A stretch of DNA of 64,000 nucleotides from Streptomyces griseoruber (lineage in GTDB: Bacteria; Actinomycetota; Actinomycetes; Streptomycetales; Streptomycetaceae): NCBI RefSeq assembly GCF_001514205.1, contig NZ_KQ948783.1:114921-178920 (forward strand). Reading direction: 5' to 3'. The notes below the pieces were generated by a model that was given only the letters and a program-made list of their open reading frames with translations, was not told where the DNA came from and ran no database searches. Positions 18,731-27,405 of this stretch are shown here, in pieces. Each line of letters begins with the position of its first letter. Within the stretch, counting starts at the first letter, position 1. A program made the position numbers and the translations under genes.

Positions 18731-19116
18731 GTCAGGACGCCCTTCTTGTATGCGTACAGCAGGCCTACGGCGAGGAAGCCGAGGAAGATGAACATCTCCA
18801 CGAGGGTCGTGGCGCCGTAGCCGGGGGCGGCGAAGACCGTCGCCCAGGGGAACAGGAAGATCGAGTCGACGGCGAAGATGACGTAGAGGAAGGCGTACAC
18901 GTAGTAGCGGACCTGGGTGTGGGCCCAGCCCTCGCCGACGGGGTCGACGCCGCACTCGTACGTCAGGAGCTTCTCGGGGGTCGGGACCACCGGGCGCAGC
19001 AGGCGTCCGGCGCCGAAGGCGACGGCCACGAACAGCACGCCGACGACGGCGAGCAGTCCGACGACCGAATAGGACCGGAAGTAGTCCGCCGCGATCTCGA
19101 CGGTCGGTTCCCGCAC
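18721..19116 (-). CDS. nuoA2: NADH-quinone oxidoreductase subunit A, second copy
   Basis: The protein has 131 residues from the GTG at 19116, selected because GAGGGA lies about nine bases upstream; a GTG at 19173 in the same frame has no such site. Three helices are present, with the conserved PEKLLTYECGVDPVGEG loop (about 48-64) and the YAFLYVIFAVDSIFLFPW helix. It is the first gene of the ten-gene cluster. The divergent histidine kinase gene starts 208 bp away, so the promoter lies in 19117-19324. Confidence 0.92.
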   Translation of the reverse strand: MREPTVEIAADYFRSYSVVGLLAVVGVLFVAVAFGAGRLLRPVVPTPEKLLTYECGVDPVGEGWAHTQVRYYVYAFLYVIFAVDSIFLFPWATVFAAPGYGATTLVEMFIFLGFLAVGLLYAYKKGVLTWT

Positions 19117-19324
19117 GTCCGTCCCTCGCTCCCTGACCTCAGCCTCTTCGGCTACTTCGGCCACTCGGGCCACTTCGACGATCTGTACGCACGGAGTCTA
19201 GGCCCTGATAAAGGGACGGTAAGCAGCCCGTCACGCCTTGGGCCGTGGGTCGGGGGTTTTCCCCAGGGAACCGGGGCGGGGAACCTCATGGCGCCGGGGC
19301 GTGCGGCGCGGCACGCTAACGCAT

Positions 19325-20581
19325 ATGACCACTTCCCACCAGCCCGGCGACCGCCGACCCGACGACCGCCGACCCGACGGCCCCCGGCTCGGGGGTGGGC
19401 GGCCCGACGACGAGGTGCCGCCGGTGAGGCCGGCGCTCGATGTGCAGACGTGGAAGGAGATCGCGCATCTTCTGGCGAACCTGCCGATGTCGTTGTTCGG
19501 GTTCGTCTATGTGATGACGGTGTTGTTCACGGGCGCCTCGCTGACCCTCACCGTGGTCGGGCTGCCGCTGCTGGCGCTCGGGCTGGCGGGTGCGCGGCTG
19601 GTGGGCCGGTTCGAGCGGGGGCGGGCGCGGCTGCTGCTGGGGGTGCGGATCGACGAGCCGAGCCGGCTGCCGTTGCGCAGGGCGGGCGGGCCGCTCGCCC
19701 GGATGTGGCTGGCGCTGAAGGATCCGGTGGCCTGGCGCACGGTGCTCTACGACTTCGTCCGGCTGCCCTGGGGCATCCTCACCTTCACCGTCGTGCTGCC
19801 CGCCCTGTTCGTGCTGTGGCCGGTCCTCCCCTACATCGCGCGGGGGCTGACGAATGTGGACCGGGCGATGGTGCGGGCGCTGCTGTCGCCGTCCGACGAG
19901 CTGGAGCGGCGGATCGCGGAGCTGGAGTCGGACCGGGGGGTCGTGGTGGACACGGCGGCGGCGGATCTGCGGCGGATCGAGCGGGATCTGCACGACGGGG
20001 CGCAGGCGCGGCTGGTCAATCTGGCGATGGGGCTGGGGCTGGCGAAGGAGAAGCTCCAGGAGGGGCGGGCCGACGACGTGGTGGCGGCGATGGTCGAGGA
20101 GGCGCACGGCGAGGTGAAGCTCGCGCTCCAGGAGCTGCGGGATCTGGCGCGGGGCATCCATCCGGCCGTGCTGACCGACCGCGGGCTGGACGCGGCGCTG
20201 TCCGCGGTGGCCTCACGGTGCACGGTGCCGGTGAAGGTGACCGTCGATCTGGCGTCCAGACCTGCGCAGGCCATCGAGGGGATCGCCTACTTCACCGTCT
20301 CGGAGCTGTTGCAGAACATCAGCAAGCACAGCGGGGCCCGGTCGGCGTCGGTAGACGTGTGGCGGACGGACGAGCGGCTGCTCATCCAGGTCGGGGACGA
20401 CGGCCGGGGCGGTGCGCGGCTCGACGCGGGGACGGGGATGCGGGGGCTCGCGGAACGGCTGGACGCCGTGGACGGGGTGTTCGTGGTGGAGTCGCCGGTC
20501 GGGGGGCCGACGACGGTGACGGCGGAGCTGCCCTGGCGGGAGCGGCAGCCGGAGGGGTGGGGAAAACCCCCCGTTCCATAG
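19325..20581 (+). CDS. Sensor histidine kinase (putative-sensor domain, NarL-type partner), copy 1
   Basis: The protein has 418 residues. An Arg/Asp/Pro-rich cytosolic start (1-35, with two RRPDDRRPDG-like units) is followed by the actinobacterial 'putative sensor' membrane domain with four hydrophobic helices (about 50-170). Next come the dimerisation and phosphoacceptor helix ERDLHDGAQARL with H223, and the HATPase domain with SELLQNISKHSGA (N box) and DDGRGG. Being HisKA_3 type, it should phosphorylate a LuxR/NarL-type regulator, most likely the one at 22326. It lies 109 bp before a second kinase with which it shares 99 identical bases. The input signal is unknown. Confidence 0.92.
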   Translation: MTTSHQPGDRRPDDRRPDGPRLGGGRPDDEVPPVRPALDVQTWKEIAHLLANLPMSLFGFVYVMTVLFTGASLTLTVVGLPLLALGLAGARLVGRFERGRARLLLGVRIDEPSRLPLRRAGGPLARMWLALKDPVAWRTVLYDFVRLPWGILTFTVVLPALFVLWPVLPYIARGLTNVDRAMVRALLSPSDELERRIAELESDRGVVVDTAAADLRRIERDLHDGAQARLVNLAMGLGLAKEKLQEGRADDVVAAMVEEAHGEVKLALQELRDLARGIHPAVLTDRGLDAALSAVASRCTVPVKVTVDLASRPAQAIEGIAYFTVSELLQNISKHSGARSASVDVWRTDERLLIQVGDDGRGGARLDAGTGMRGLAERLDAVDGVFVVESPVGGPTTVTAELPWRERQPEGWGKPPVP

Positions 20582-20690
20582 GCCGACGGACTCCATGGCC
20601 CCCAGGGGCGGTGCCGGGGAGGGTGGAGACAGGGCACAGAAGCTGCGCGATGAGCGGAGCGGGTGGAGACGAGCGGAACGGACGGCGCCG

Positions 20691-22136
20691 ATGGCCACGC
20701 GGTATGAACACTACGAGCCCTACGAGCCCTACGAGTCGTACGGCGATGGGCACGACGCGGAGCACGAGGGGCCGTACGGGACGTACGGGTCGCACGGGAC
20801 GTACGGGACGTACGGAGATCACGGGGGTCATGGGGTCCGGCGGCGTCGGTTGCCGGCCGCGCTGTGCGAGCCGGTCAGCGGGCGGCACTGGCGGGAGCTG
20901 GCCTATGTGCTGCTCGGTTTTCCGCTGAGCGTCACGCTGTTCGTCTTCACCGTGACCATGCTGTCGGTCGGGGCGGGGCTGCTGGTGACGTTCCTCGGCA
21001 TCCCGGTGCTGGCGGCGGGGCTGGCGGCCTGCCGGGGCTTCGGGGCGCTGGAGCGGGCGCGGGCGCGGGGGCTGCTGGGGCTTCAGGTGCGGGATCCGGA
21101 GCCGTTGCGGGTGCGGGGGCGGGACGGGCGTGCCGGGCTGCTGGCGTGGATGGGTGCCGTGCTGAAGAGCGGCACGTCGTGGCGGCACGCGCTGTTCGTG
21201 CTGGTGCGGTTCCCGTGGGCGGTGTTCTCGTTCTGCGTGACGGTCACCGTGTGGGCGTTCGGCTGGACGATGCTGACGTATCCGCTGTGGTTCTGGCTGT
21301 TCCCGATGTACGGCGGGCAGGGCGGGCTTCAGCTGTACGGCGACGCGCACCACCAGGTGTATCTGGACAACCCCTTCGAGATCACCGTCACGGCGTCGGT
21401 GGGGCTGCTCGTCACCCTGGCGACGCCGTGGATCGTGCGGGCGCTGACGACGGTGGACCGGCTGCTGGTGCACGGGCTGCTCGGGCCGTCGCGGCTGGCG
21501 TCGCGGGTGGTGGAGCTGGAGTCGGACCGGGGGGTCGTGGTGGACACGGCGGCGGCGGATCTGCGGCGGATCGAGCGGGATCTGCACGACGGGGCGCAGG
21601 CGCGGCTGGTGGCGCTGGCGATGGATCTGGGGCTGGCGAAGGAGAAGCTGCGGGAGGATCCGCAGGCGGCGGCGCGGATGGTGGGCGAGGCGCACGGTGA
21701 GGTGAAGACGGCGCTTCAGGAGCTGCGGGATCTGGCGCGGGGGATTCATCCGGCGGTGCTGACGGACCGGGGGCTGGACGCGGCGTTGTCGGCGGTGGCC
21801 TCGCGGTGCACGGTGCCGGTGCGGGTGGAGGTGGATCTGGGGGCGGCACGGCCGGTGGCCGCGATCGAGGGGATCGCCTATTTCACCGTGTCGGAGTTGC
21901 TCCAGAACGTGAGCAAGCACAGTGGGGCCCGGGCGGCTTCGGTGGAGGTGTGGCGGGTGGATGAGCGGTTGATGGTGCAGGTGGTGGATGACGGGGTGGG
22001 GGGTGCGGAGGTGTCCGGGGGGTCGGGGCTGGCGGGGCTGGCGGAGCGGTTGGACGCGGTGGACGGGGTGCTGGTGGTGGATTCGCCGGTGGGCGGGCCC
22101 ACACGGGCGGTGGCGGAGCTGCCCTGGCGGGCCTGA
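20691..22136 (+). CDS. Sensor histidine kinase, copy 2, with tyrosine-rich N-terminus
   Basis: The protein has 481 residues from the ATG at 20691; the start is uncertain because the frame is open to 20595 and no strong ribosome-binding site is seen. Residues 1-48 are a Tyr/Gly/Glu/His-rich low-complexity stretch (YEPYEPYESYGDG, TYGTYGDHGG). The four-helix putative-sensor domain follows (about 70-250, larger than in copy 1), then H299 in ERDLHDGAQARL, and an HATPase domain with SELLQNVSKHSGA and DDGVGG. The kinase core is nearly identical to copy 1, while the membrane domains differ, suggesting that two signals feed one regulator. Confidence 0.91.
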   Translation: MATRYEHYEPYEPYESYGDGHDAEHEGPYGTYGSHGTYGTYGDHGGHGVRRRRLPAALCEPVSGRHWRELAYVLLGFPLSVTLFVFTVTMLSVGAGLLVTFLGIPVLAAGLAACRGFGALERARARGLLGLQVRDPEPLRVRGRDGRAGLLAWMGAVLKSGTSWRHALFVLVRFPWAVFSFCVTVTVWAFGWTMLTYPLWFWLFPMYGGQGGLQLYGDAHHQVYLDNPFEITVTASVGLLVTLATPWIVRALTTVDRLLVHGLLGPSRLASRVVELESDRGVVVDTAAADLRRIERDLHDGAQARLVALAMDLGLAKEKLREDPQAAARMVGEAHGEVKTALQELRDLARGIHPAVLTDRGLDAALSAVASRCTVPVRVEVDLGAARPVAAIEGIAYFTVSELLQNVSKHSGARAASVEVWRVDERLMVQVVDDGVGGAEVSGGSGLAGLAERLDAVDGVLVVDSPVGGPTRAVAELPWRA

Positions 22137-22325
22137 GGGTTCCGGGGCCCTTCTGATGGATCTCCGCGACGTCGCGCCGCCATCCGGCCCACCGTTTCTC
22201 GCCGCCCCCCACCCCCTTCGCGCCGTCCTCCCCCGCCGTCGGGCCATTGCCAGGTGCGGGACGCCTCTTTGCTGGAATGCTGGAGGTGTTCGACTTGACG
22301 GGTGGACGGCTGGGGGGCCGGGAGC

Positions 22326-22997
22326 GTGGAGGACAGGGTGCGGGTGGTCATCGCCGAGGATTCGGTGCTGTTGCGGGAGGGGCTGACCCGGTTGCTCACC
22401 GACCGGGGGCATGAGGTCGTGGCCGGGGTCGGGGACGCCGAGGCGCTGCTCAAGACGATCACCGAGCTGCACGACGAGGGGGCGCTGCCCGATGTCGTCG
22501 TCGCCGATGTGCGGATGCCGCCCACGCACACCGACGAGGGGGTGCGGGCCGCCGTGGAGCTGCGCAAGGAGCATCCGGGGCTCGGTGTGCTGGTGCTGTC
22601 ACAGTACGTGGAGGAAAGGTACGCCACCGAACTGCTGGCCGGTTCCAGTCGTGGTGTGGGGTATCTGCTCAAGGACCGGGTCGCCGAGGTGCGGGAGTTC
22701 GTGGACGCCGTGGTGCGGGTGGCTTCCGGGGGGACCGCGCTCGATCCGGAGGTCGTCGCGCAGTTGCTGGGGCGCAGTCGTCAGCAGGATGTGCTCGCGG
22801 GTCTCACTCCTCGGGAGCGGGAGGTGCTGGGGCTGATGGCCGAGGGGCGGACCAACTCCGCCGTCGCCCGTCAGCTGGTCGTCAGCGACGGGGCCGTCGA
22901 GAAGCACGTCAGCAATATCTTCCTGAAGCTCGGACTCTCGCCCAGTGACGGGGATCACCGTCGGGTTCTTGCGGTACTCACCTACCTCAATTCATGA
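22326..22997 (+). CDS. NarL/LuxR-type response regulator
   Basis: The protein has 223 residues from the GTG at 22326; another GTG at 22302 is possible. The receiver domain has acidic residues E11-D12 and phosphoacceptor D61 in VVVADVRMPP. The output is a LuxR helix-turn-helix, LTPREREVLGLMAEGRTNSA continuing to GAVEKHVSNIFLKLGL near residues 160-205. It is separated from the kinases by 189 bp, so it may have its own promoter, but is the obvious partner of both. Targets are unknown; the neighbouring korAB and nuo2 clusters are candidates by position only. Confidence 0.92.
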   Translation: MEDRVRVVIAEDSVLLREGLTRLLTDRGHEVVAGVGDAEALLKTITELHDEGALPDVVVADVRMPPTHTDEGVRAAVELRKEHPGLGVLVLSQYVEERYATELLAGSSRGVGYLLKDRVAEVREFVDAVVRVASGGTALDPEVVAQLLGRSRQQDVLAGLTPREREVLGLMAEGRTNSAVARQLVVSDGAVEKHVSNIFLKLGLSPSDGDHRRVLAVLTYLNS

Positions 22998-23270
22998 CGG
23001 AGTGACACTGTGGCTCGACGGTGACCCGGCGGTGATCGGAGCCGTGCCGGACGTCGTTCCTCACGTGAACCGGGGAACTCGGACGGTGCGTCTACCAGGG
23101 CGACACCGTGGGGCGGGAAATCATGACAAGTCGGGGTGCCGGGCCGTCTCAGGGCAGTGACCGTCATACGAACGGCCGAGGGAAGGTGACCCTTACAGAC
23201 GTAGGGTTGATCCAGGGGGGCCTTCGGGAAGACCCCTCCGGGACAGCCACCTCGAGGGAGGTCCAGTTCA
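22998..23270 (+). promoter_or_regulatory. Leader and promoter region of korA
   Basis: No gene is visible in this 273-bp gap. GAGGGAGG at 23255-23262 is the korA ribosome-binding site. I see no clear terminator for the response regulator and no confident -35/-10 pair. Confidence 0.35.
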
Positions 23271-25223
23271 GTGACCAGTCGGGTCAGCAGCGCAACGGGA
23301 CAGACCGGGCAGGCCGAGCAGGCCGACGGGACCGTCGTGGGAGAACAGCGCAAACCGGACGCGACGGCGAAGGACGTACGCCGTCTCGACCGGGTGATCA
23401 TCAGGTTCGCGGGCGACTCGGGTGACGGTATGCAGCTCACCGGTGACCGTTTCACCTCCGAGACGGCCTCGTTCGGCAACGATCTGTCCACCCTGCCGAA
23501 CTTCCCGGCCGAGATCCGCGCGCCCGCCGGCACTCTCCCCGGCGTCTCCTCGTTCCAGCTGCACTTCGCCGACCACGACATCCTCACGCCGGGCGATGCA
23601 CCCAATGTGCTGGTCGCGATGAATCCGGCGGCCCTGAAAGCCAACATCGGGGATGTGCCCCGCGGCGCGGAGATCATCGTCAACACCGACGAGTTCACCA
23701 AACGCGCCATGCAGAAAGTGGGGTACGCGGCCTCGCCGCTGGAGGACGGCTCCCTCGACGGCTACCAGCTCCACCCGGTCCCGCTGACCACCCTGACCGT
23801 CGAGGCACTCAAGGAATTCGACCTCACCCGCAAGGAGGCCGAGCGCAGCAAGAACATGTTCGCGCTCGGCCTCCTGTCATGGATGTACCACCGCCCCACC
23901 GAGGGCACCGAGAAGTTCCTCAAGTCCAAGTTCGCCAGGAAGCCGGACATCGCGGCCGCCAACATCGCCGCCTTCCGGGCCGGCTGGAACTTCGGCGAGA
24001 CGACCGAGGACTTCGCCGTCTCCTACGAGGTGGCCCCGGCGGCGAAGGCCTTTCCCGTCGGGACCTACCGGAACATCTCCGGGAACCTGGCGCTCGCCTA
24101 CGGGCTGGTCACCGCCTCCCGGCAGGCCGATCTGCCGCTGTTCCTGGGGTCGTACCCGATCACCCCGGCCTCGGACATCCTGCACGAGCTGAGCCGGCAC
24201 AAGAACTTCGGTGTGCGCACCTTCCAGGCCGAGGACGAGATCGCCGGCATCGGCGCCGCGCTGGGGGCGGCCTTCGGGGGGTCCCTCGCGGTCACCACCA
24301 CCTCCGGGCCGGGTGTGGCGCTGAAGTCGGAGACCATCGGGCTCGCGGTCTCGCTGGAGCTGCCGCTGCTGGTCGTCGACATCCAGCGCGGGGGTCCGTC
24401 GACCGGGCTGCCGACCAAGACCGAGCAGGCCGACCTGCTCCAGGCGATGTTCGGGCGCAACGGCGAGGCCCCGGTGCCGATCGTCGCTCCCTGCACGCCC
24501 GCCGACTGCTTCGACGCCGCCCTGGAGGCCGCGCGGATCGCCCTGGCCTACCGCACCCCCGTCTTCCTGCTCTCCGACGGCTACCTCGCCAACGGCTCCG
24601 AACCCTGGCGCATCCCCGAGCTGGACGAGCTGCCGGATCTGCGGGTGCAGTTCGCCTCGGGCCCGAACCACACCCTGGACGACGGCACCGAGGTCTTCTG
24701 GCCGTACAAGCGGGATCCGCAGACCCTCGCCCGGCCGTGGGCGATCCCGGGCACCCCGGGCCTCGAACACCGCATCGGCGGCATCGAGAAGCAGGACGGC
24801 ACCGGGAACATCTCCTACGACCCCGCCAACCACGACCTGATGGTCCGCACCCGCCAGGCCAAGATCGACGGCATCGAGGTCCCCGACCTGCGGGTCGACG
24901 ATCCGGACGGGGCGAGAACCCTGGTTCTGGGCTGGGGGTCGACGTACGGGCCGATCACCGCGGCCGTACGACGGCTGCGGGCGGCCGGGGAAGCGGTCGC
25001 GCAGGCCCATCTGCGGCACCTGAACCCCTTCCCGCGCAATCTGGGCGAGGTGCTGGGGGCCTACGACAGGGTCGTCGTCCCCGAGATGAACCTCGGCCAG
25101 CTCGCCACCCTCATCCGGGCGAGGTATCTGGTCGACGCCCACTCCTACAACCAGGTGAACGGCATGCCGTTCAAGGCGGAGCAGCTCGCCGCGGCGCTCA
25201 AGGAGGCCATCCATGACCACTGA
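23271..25223 (+). CDS. korA: 2-oxoacid:ferredoxin oxidoreductase, fused gamma-alpha subunit
   Basis: The 650-residue protein starts at GTG with GAGGGAGG nine bases upstream. The gamma catalytic domain lies first (about 35-230; IIRFAGDSGDGMQLTGDRF near 43-61), then the pyruvate/2-oxoglutarate-type pyrimidine-binding domain (about 255-420; LGSYPITPASDILHELSRH, and the TTSGPGVALKSETIGLAVS segment), then the transketolase C-terminal-like domain. With KorB it should oxidatively decarboxylate a 2-oxoacid (probably 2-oxoglutarate) to the acyl-CoA while reducing ferredoxin. Overlap of 11 bp with korB ensures coupled synthesis. 2-Oxoglutarate preference is inferred from the actinobacterial KorAB family. 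Confidence 0.93.
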   Translation: MTSRVSSATGQTGQAEQADGTVVGEQRKPDATAKDVRRLDRVIIRFAGDSGDGMQLTGDRFTSETASFGNDLSTLPNFPAEIRAPAGTLPGVSSFQLHFADHDILTPGDAPNVLVAMNPAALKANIGDVPRGAEIIVNTDEFTKRAMQKVGYAASPLEDGSLDGYQLHPVPLTTLTVEALKEFDLTRKEAERSKNMFALGLLSWMYHRPTEGTEKFLKSKFARKPDIAAANIAAFRAGWNFGETTEDFAVSYEVAPAAKAFPVGTYRNISGNLALAYGLVTASRQADLPLFLGSYPITPASDILHELSRHKNFGVRTFQAEDEIAGIGAALGAAFGGSLAVTTTSGPGVALKSETIGLAVSLELPLLVVDIQRGGPSTGLPTKTEQADLLQAMFGRNGEAPVPIVAPCTPADCFDAALEAARIALAYRTPVFLLSDGYLANGSEPWRIPELDELPDLRVQFASGPNHTLDDGTEVFWPYKRDPQTLARPWAIPGTPGLEHRIGGIEKQDGTGNISYDPANHDLMVRTRQAKIDGIEVPDLRVDDPDGARTLVLGWGSTYGPITAAVRRLRAAGEAVAQAHLRHLNPFPRNLGEVLGAYDRVVVPEMNLGQLATLIRARYLVDAHSYNQVNGMPFKAEQLAAALKEAIHDH

Positions 25224-26265
25224 GCCACTCCACCTCGTGCCCAAGGCCGAAGGCCGGCAGTCCATGAAGGACTTCAAGTCGGACCAGGAGGTGCGCTGGT
25301 GCCCGGGCTGCGGCGACTACGCGATCCTCGCCGCGGTCCAGGGGTTCATGCCGGAACTGGGGCTGGCCAGGGAGAACATCGTCTTCGTCTCCGGCATCGG
25401 CTGCTCCTCGCGCTTCCCGTACTACATGAACACGTACGGCATGCACTCCATCCACGGCCGGGCCCCGGCGATCGCGACCGGGCTCGCCGCCAGCCGCCGC
25501 GATCTGAGCGTCTGGGTGGTGACGGGTGACGGGGACGCGCTGTCCATCGGCGGCAACCACCTCATCCACGCCCTGCGCCGCAACGTCAACCTCAAGATCC
25601 TCCTCTTCAACAACCGGATCTACGGGCTCACGAAGGGCCAGTACTCCCCCACCTCCGAGGTCGGCAAGATCACCAAGTCGACGCCGATGGGGTCGCTGGA
25701 CGCCCCCTTCAACCCGGTCTCCCTGGCCCTCGGCGCCGAGGCCTCGTTCGTCGCCCGCACCATCGACTCCGACCGCAAGCATCTGACGGAGGTGCTCCGG
25801 CAGGCCGCCGCGCACCCGGGCACGGCGCTGATCGAGATCTACCAGAACTGCAACATCTTCAACGACGGCGCCTTCGACGCGGTCAAGGACAAGCAGCAGG
25901 CCGAGGAGGCCGTGATCCGGCTGGAGCACGGGCAGCCGATCCGGTTCGGGGCCGAGGGCGGCAAGGGCGTCGTACGGGACGCGGCGACCGGCGATCTGCG
26001 GGTCGTCGCCGTGACACCGGAGAACGAGGGGGACATCCTGGTCCACGACGCGCACGCGGCCTCCCCGACCACCGCCTTCGCGCTCTCCCGGCTCGCCGAC
26101 CCCGACACCCTGTACAACACCCCGATCGGTGTGCTGCGCTCCGTCGAGCGGCCGGTCTACGACACCCAGATGGCCGAGCAGCTCGACACGGCCGTCGAGC
26201 AGCACGGCAAGGGCGACCTGGCCGCGCTGCTGGCGGGCGGGGACACCTGGACGGTCGTCGGCTGA
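25213..26265 (+). CDS. korB: 2-oxoacid:ferredoxin oxidoreductase, beta subunit
   Basis: The protein has 350 residues. It contains the thiamine-diphosphate-binding core, with GDGDALSIGGNHLIHALRRN and NNRIYGLTKGQYSPTS. Cysteines that should ligate a 4Fe-4S cluster are in WCPGCGDY (about 29-36), SGIGCSSRFPYY and IYQNCNIFND. It transfers electrons from the TPP intermediate to ferredoxin. It is the last gene of the two-gene unit; the next gene begins 141 bp downstream after an operator-like sequence. Confidence 0.94.
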   Translation: MTTEPLHLVPKAEGRQSMKDFKSDQEVRWCPGCGDYAILAAVQGFMPELGLARENIVFVSGIGCSSRFPYYMNTYGMHSIHGRAPAIATGLAASRRDLSVWVVTGDGDALSIGGNHLIHALRRNVNLKILLFNNRIYGLTKGQYSPTSEVGKITKSTPMGSLDAPFNPVSLALGAEASFVARTIDSDRKHLTEVLRQAAAHPGTALIEIYQNCNIFNDGAFDAVKDKQQAEEAVIRLEHGQPIRFGAEGGKGVVRDAATGDLRVVAVTPENEGDILVHDAHAASPTTAFALSRLADPDTLYNTPIGVLRSVERPVYDTQMAEQLDTAVEQHGKGDLAALLAGGDTWTVVG

Positions 26266-26315
26266 GCAACCGCCGAGAGCGATCACCACAGGTCAGGGGC
26301 ACTTACCCTGACACC

Positions 26316-26340
26316 AGTACCTTACTTTGAAGTGGGTACT
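26316..26340 (+). promoter_or_regulatory. Palindromic operator upstream of the NmrA-family gene
   Basis: AGTACC-N13-GGTACT is an inverted repeat whose inner bases (TTAC...AGTG) are also partly symmetric. Sites of the form GTAC...GTAC with AT-rich centres are typical of HxlR-family redox or quinone-sensing repressors, which often control QOR2-type genes. The site lies 67-91 bp before the start codon. No HxlR gene is adjacent. Confidence 0.5.
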
Positions 26341-26406
26341 TTCGCTCAGTTAGCGCTCCTCCTAGGGTGGGTGGCAGACCCGCTACCCCCCTAGGAGTTC
26401 TGAGCC

Positions 26407-27261
26407 ATGAGCATCGTCGTCACCGGAGCCACCGGAAAGCTCGGCCGTCACGTCGTGGAGCAGTTGCTGGAGAAGGTTCCGGCGGAGCAGATCACGGCCG
26501 TCGTGCGCGACGAGGCCAAGGCCGCCGACTTCGCCGCGCGCGGCGTGAAGCTCGCGGTCGCCGACTACAACACCCCCGAGACCTTCGACGGCCTGTTCGC
26601 GGCCGGCGACAAGGTGCTGCTGATCTCGGGCAACGAGTTCGACAAGGGCCGCCCCGCGCAGCACCAGGTCGTCATCGACCGGGCGAAGGCCGCCGGGGTC
26701 GCGCTGCTGGCGTACACGAGCGCGTCGGGCACGCTGAGCGCCGCGCTGGCCGACGACCACCGTGCCACCGAGGCGGCGCTGACCTCCTCGGGCGTGCCGT
26801 ACGTGCTGCTGCGCAACGGCTGGTACCACGAGAACTACACCGAGCAGCTCGCCCCGGTCCTGGAGCACAACGCGGTCGTCGCGGCCGCCGGTGAGGGCCG
26901 GGTGTCCTCCGCCTCCCGCGCGGACTACGCGGCCGCCGCCGTCGCCGTGCTGACGGGCGAGGGCCACGAGAACAAGACGTACGAGCTGGGCGGCGACGAG
27001 GCGTGGGGCTTCGCCGAGTACGCGGCCGAGCTGAGCCGGCAGACCGGCAAGGAGATCGTCTACAACGCGGTGCCCGCCGAGGTGCTCGTCGGCATCCTGA
27101 CCGGCGCGGGGCTGCCCGAGCCGTTCGCCGCGACCCTGGCCGGCGTGGACGCGTCGATCGAGAAGGGCGAGCTGGTGGTCGACAGCGGCGACCTCTCGCG
27201 TCTGGCGGGCCGCCCGACCACCCCGTTCGCCGAGGCGATCACGGCCGCGCTCAAGGGCTGA
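26407..27261 (+). CDS. NmrA-like/QOR2-type NAD(P)-binding quinone oxidoreductase
   Basis: The 284-residue atypical short-chain dehydrogenase fold begins with the dinucleotide-binding motif VVTGATGKLGRHV (about 4-16). The pattern then follows NAD(P)H:quinone oxidoreductase type 2 (YtfG): KVLLISGNEF, ALLAYTSASGT and LLRNGWYHENYTE. It should reduce quinones with NADPH or sense the cofactor. CCTAGGAG upstream provides the ribosome-binding site. It is alone in its transcription unit, with an HxlR-like operator upstream. Confidence 0.88.
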   Translation: MSIVVTGATGKLGRHVVEQLLEKVPAEQITAVVRDEAKAADFAARGVKLAVADYNTPETFDGLFAAGDKVLLISGNEFDKGRPAQHQVVIDRAKAAGVALLAYTSASGTLSAALADDHRATEAALTSSGVPYVLLRNGWYHENYTEQLAPVLEHNAVVAAAGEGRVSSASRADYAAAAVAVLTGEGHENKTYELGGDEAWGFAEYAAELSRQTGKEIVYNAVPAEVLVGILTGAGLPEPFAATLAGVDASIEKGELVVDSGDLSRLAGRPTTPFAEAITAALKG

Positions 27262-27300
27262 CCCGCACCGCACGGCCTCGGGACCTCCTCACCTCCGCCT

Positions 27301-27330
27301 GTCATGACCGTATGGCGATACGGGCATGAC
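27301..27330. repeat. Inverted repeat between the NmrA-family and RarD genes
   Basis: GTCATGACCGTAT and ATACGGGCATGAC pair around a GGCG loop with one A-G mismatch. It starts 40 bp after the NmrA-family stop codon and 76 bp before the rarD start. It could be a weak terminator or an operator for rarD. Confidence 0.55.
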
Positions 27331-27405
27331 GGACGGGGGTGTTCGGCGTTACCTTCGTGCACGCGTGCGTGAAGGTGCGCCAGGACGCGAGAAGGAGGGG
27401 CGCCC

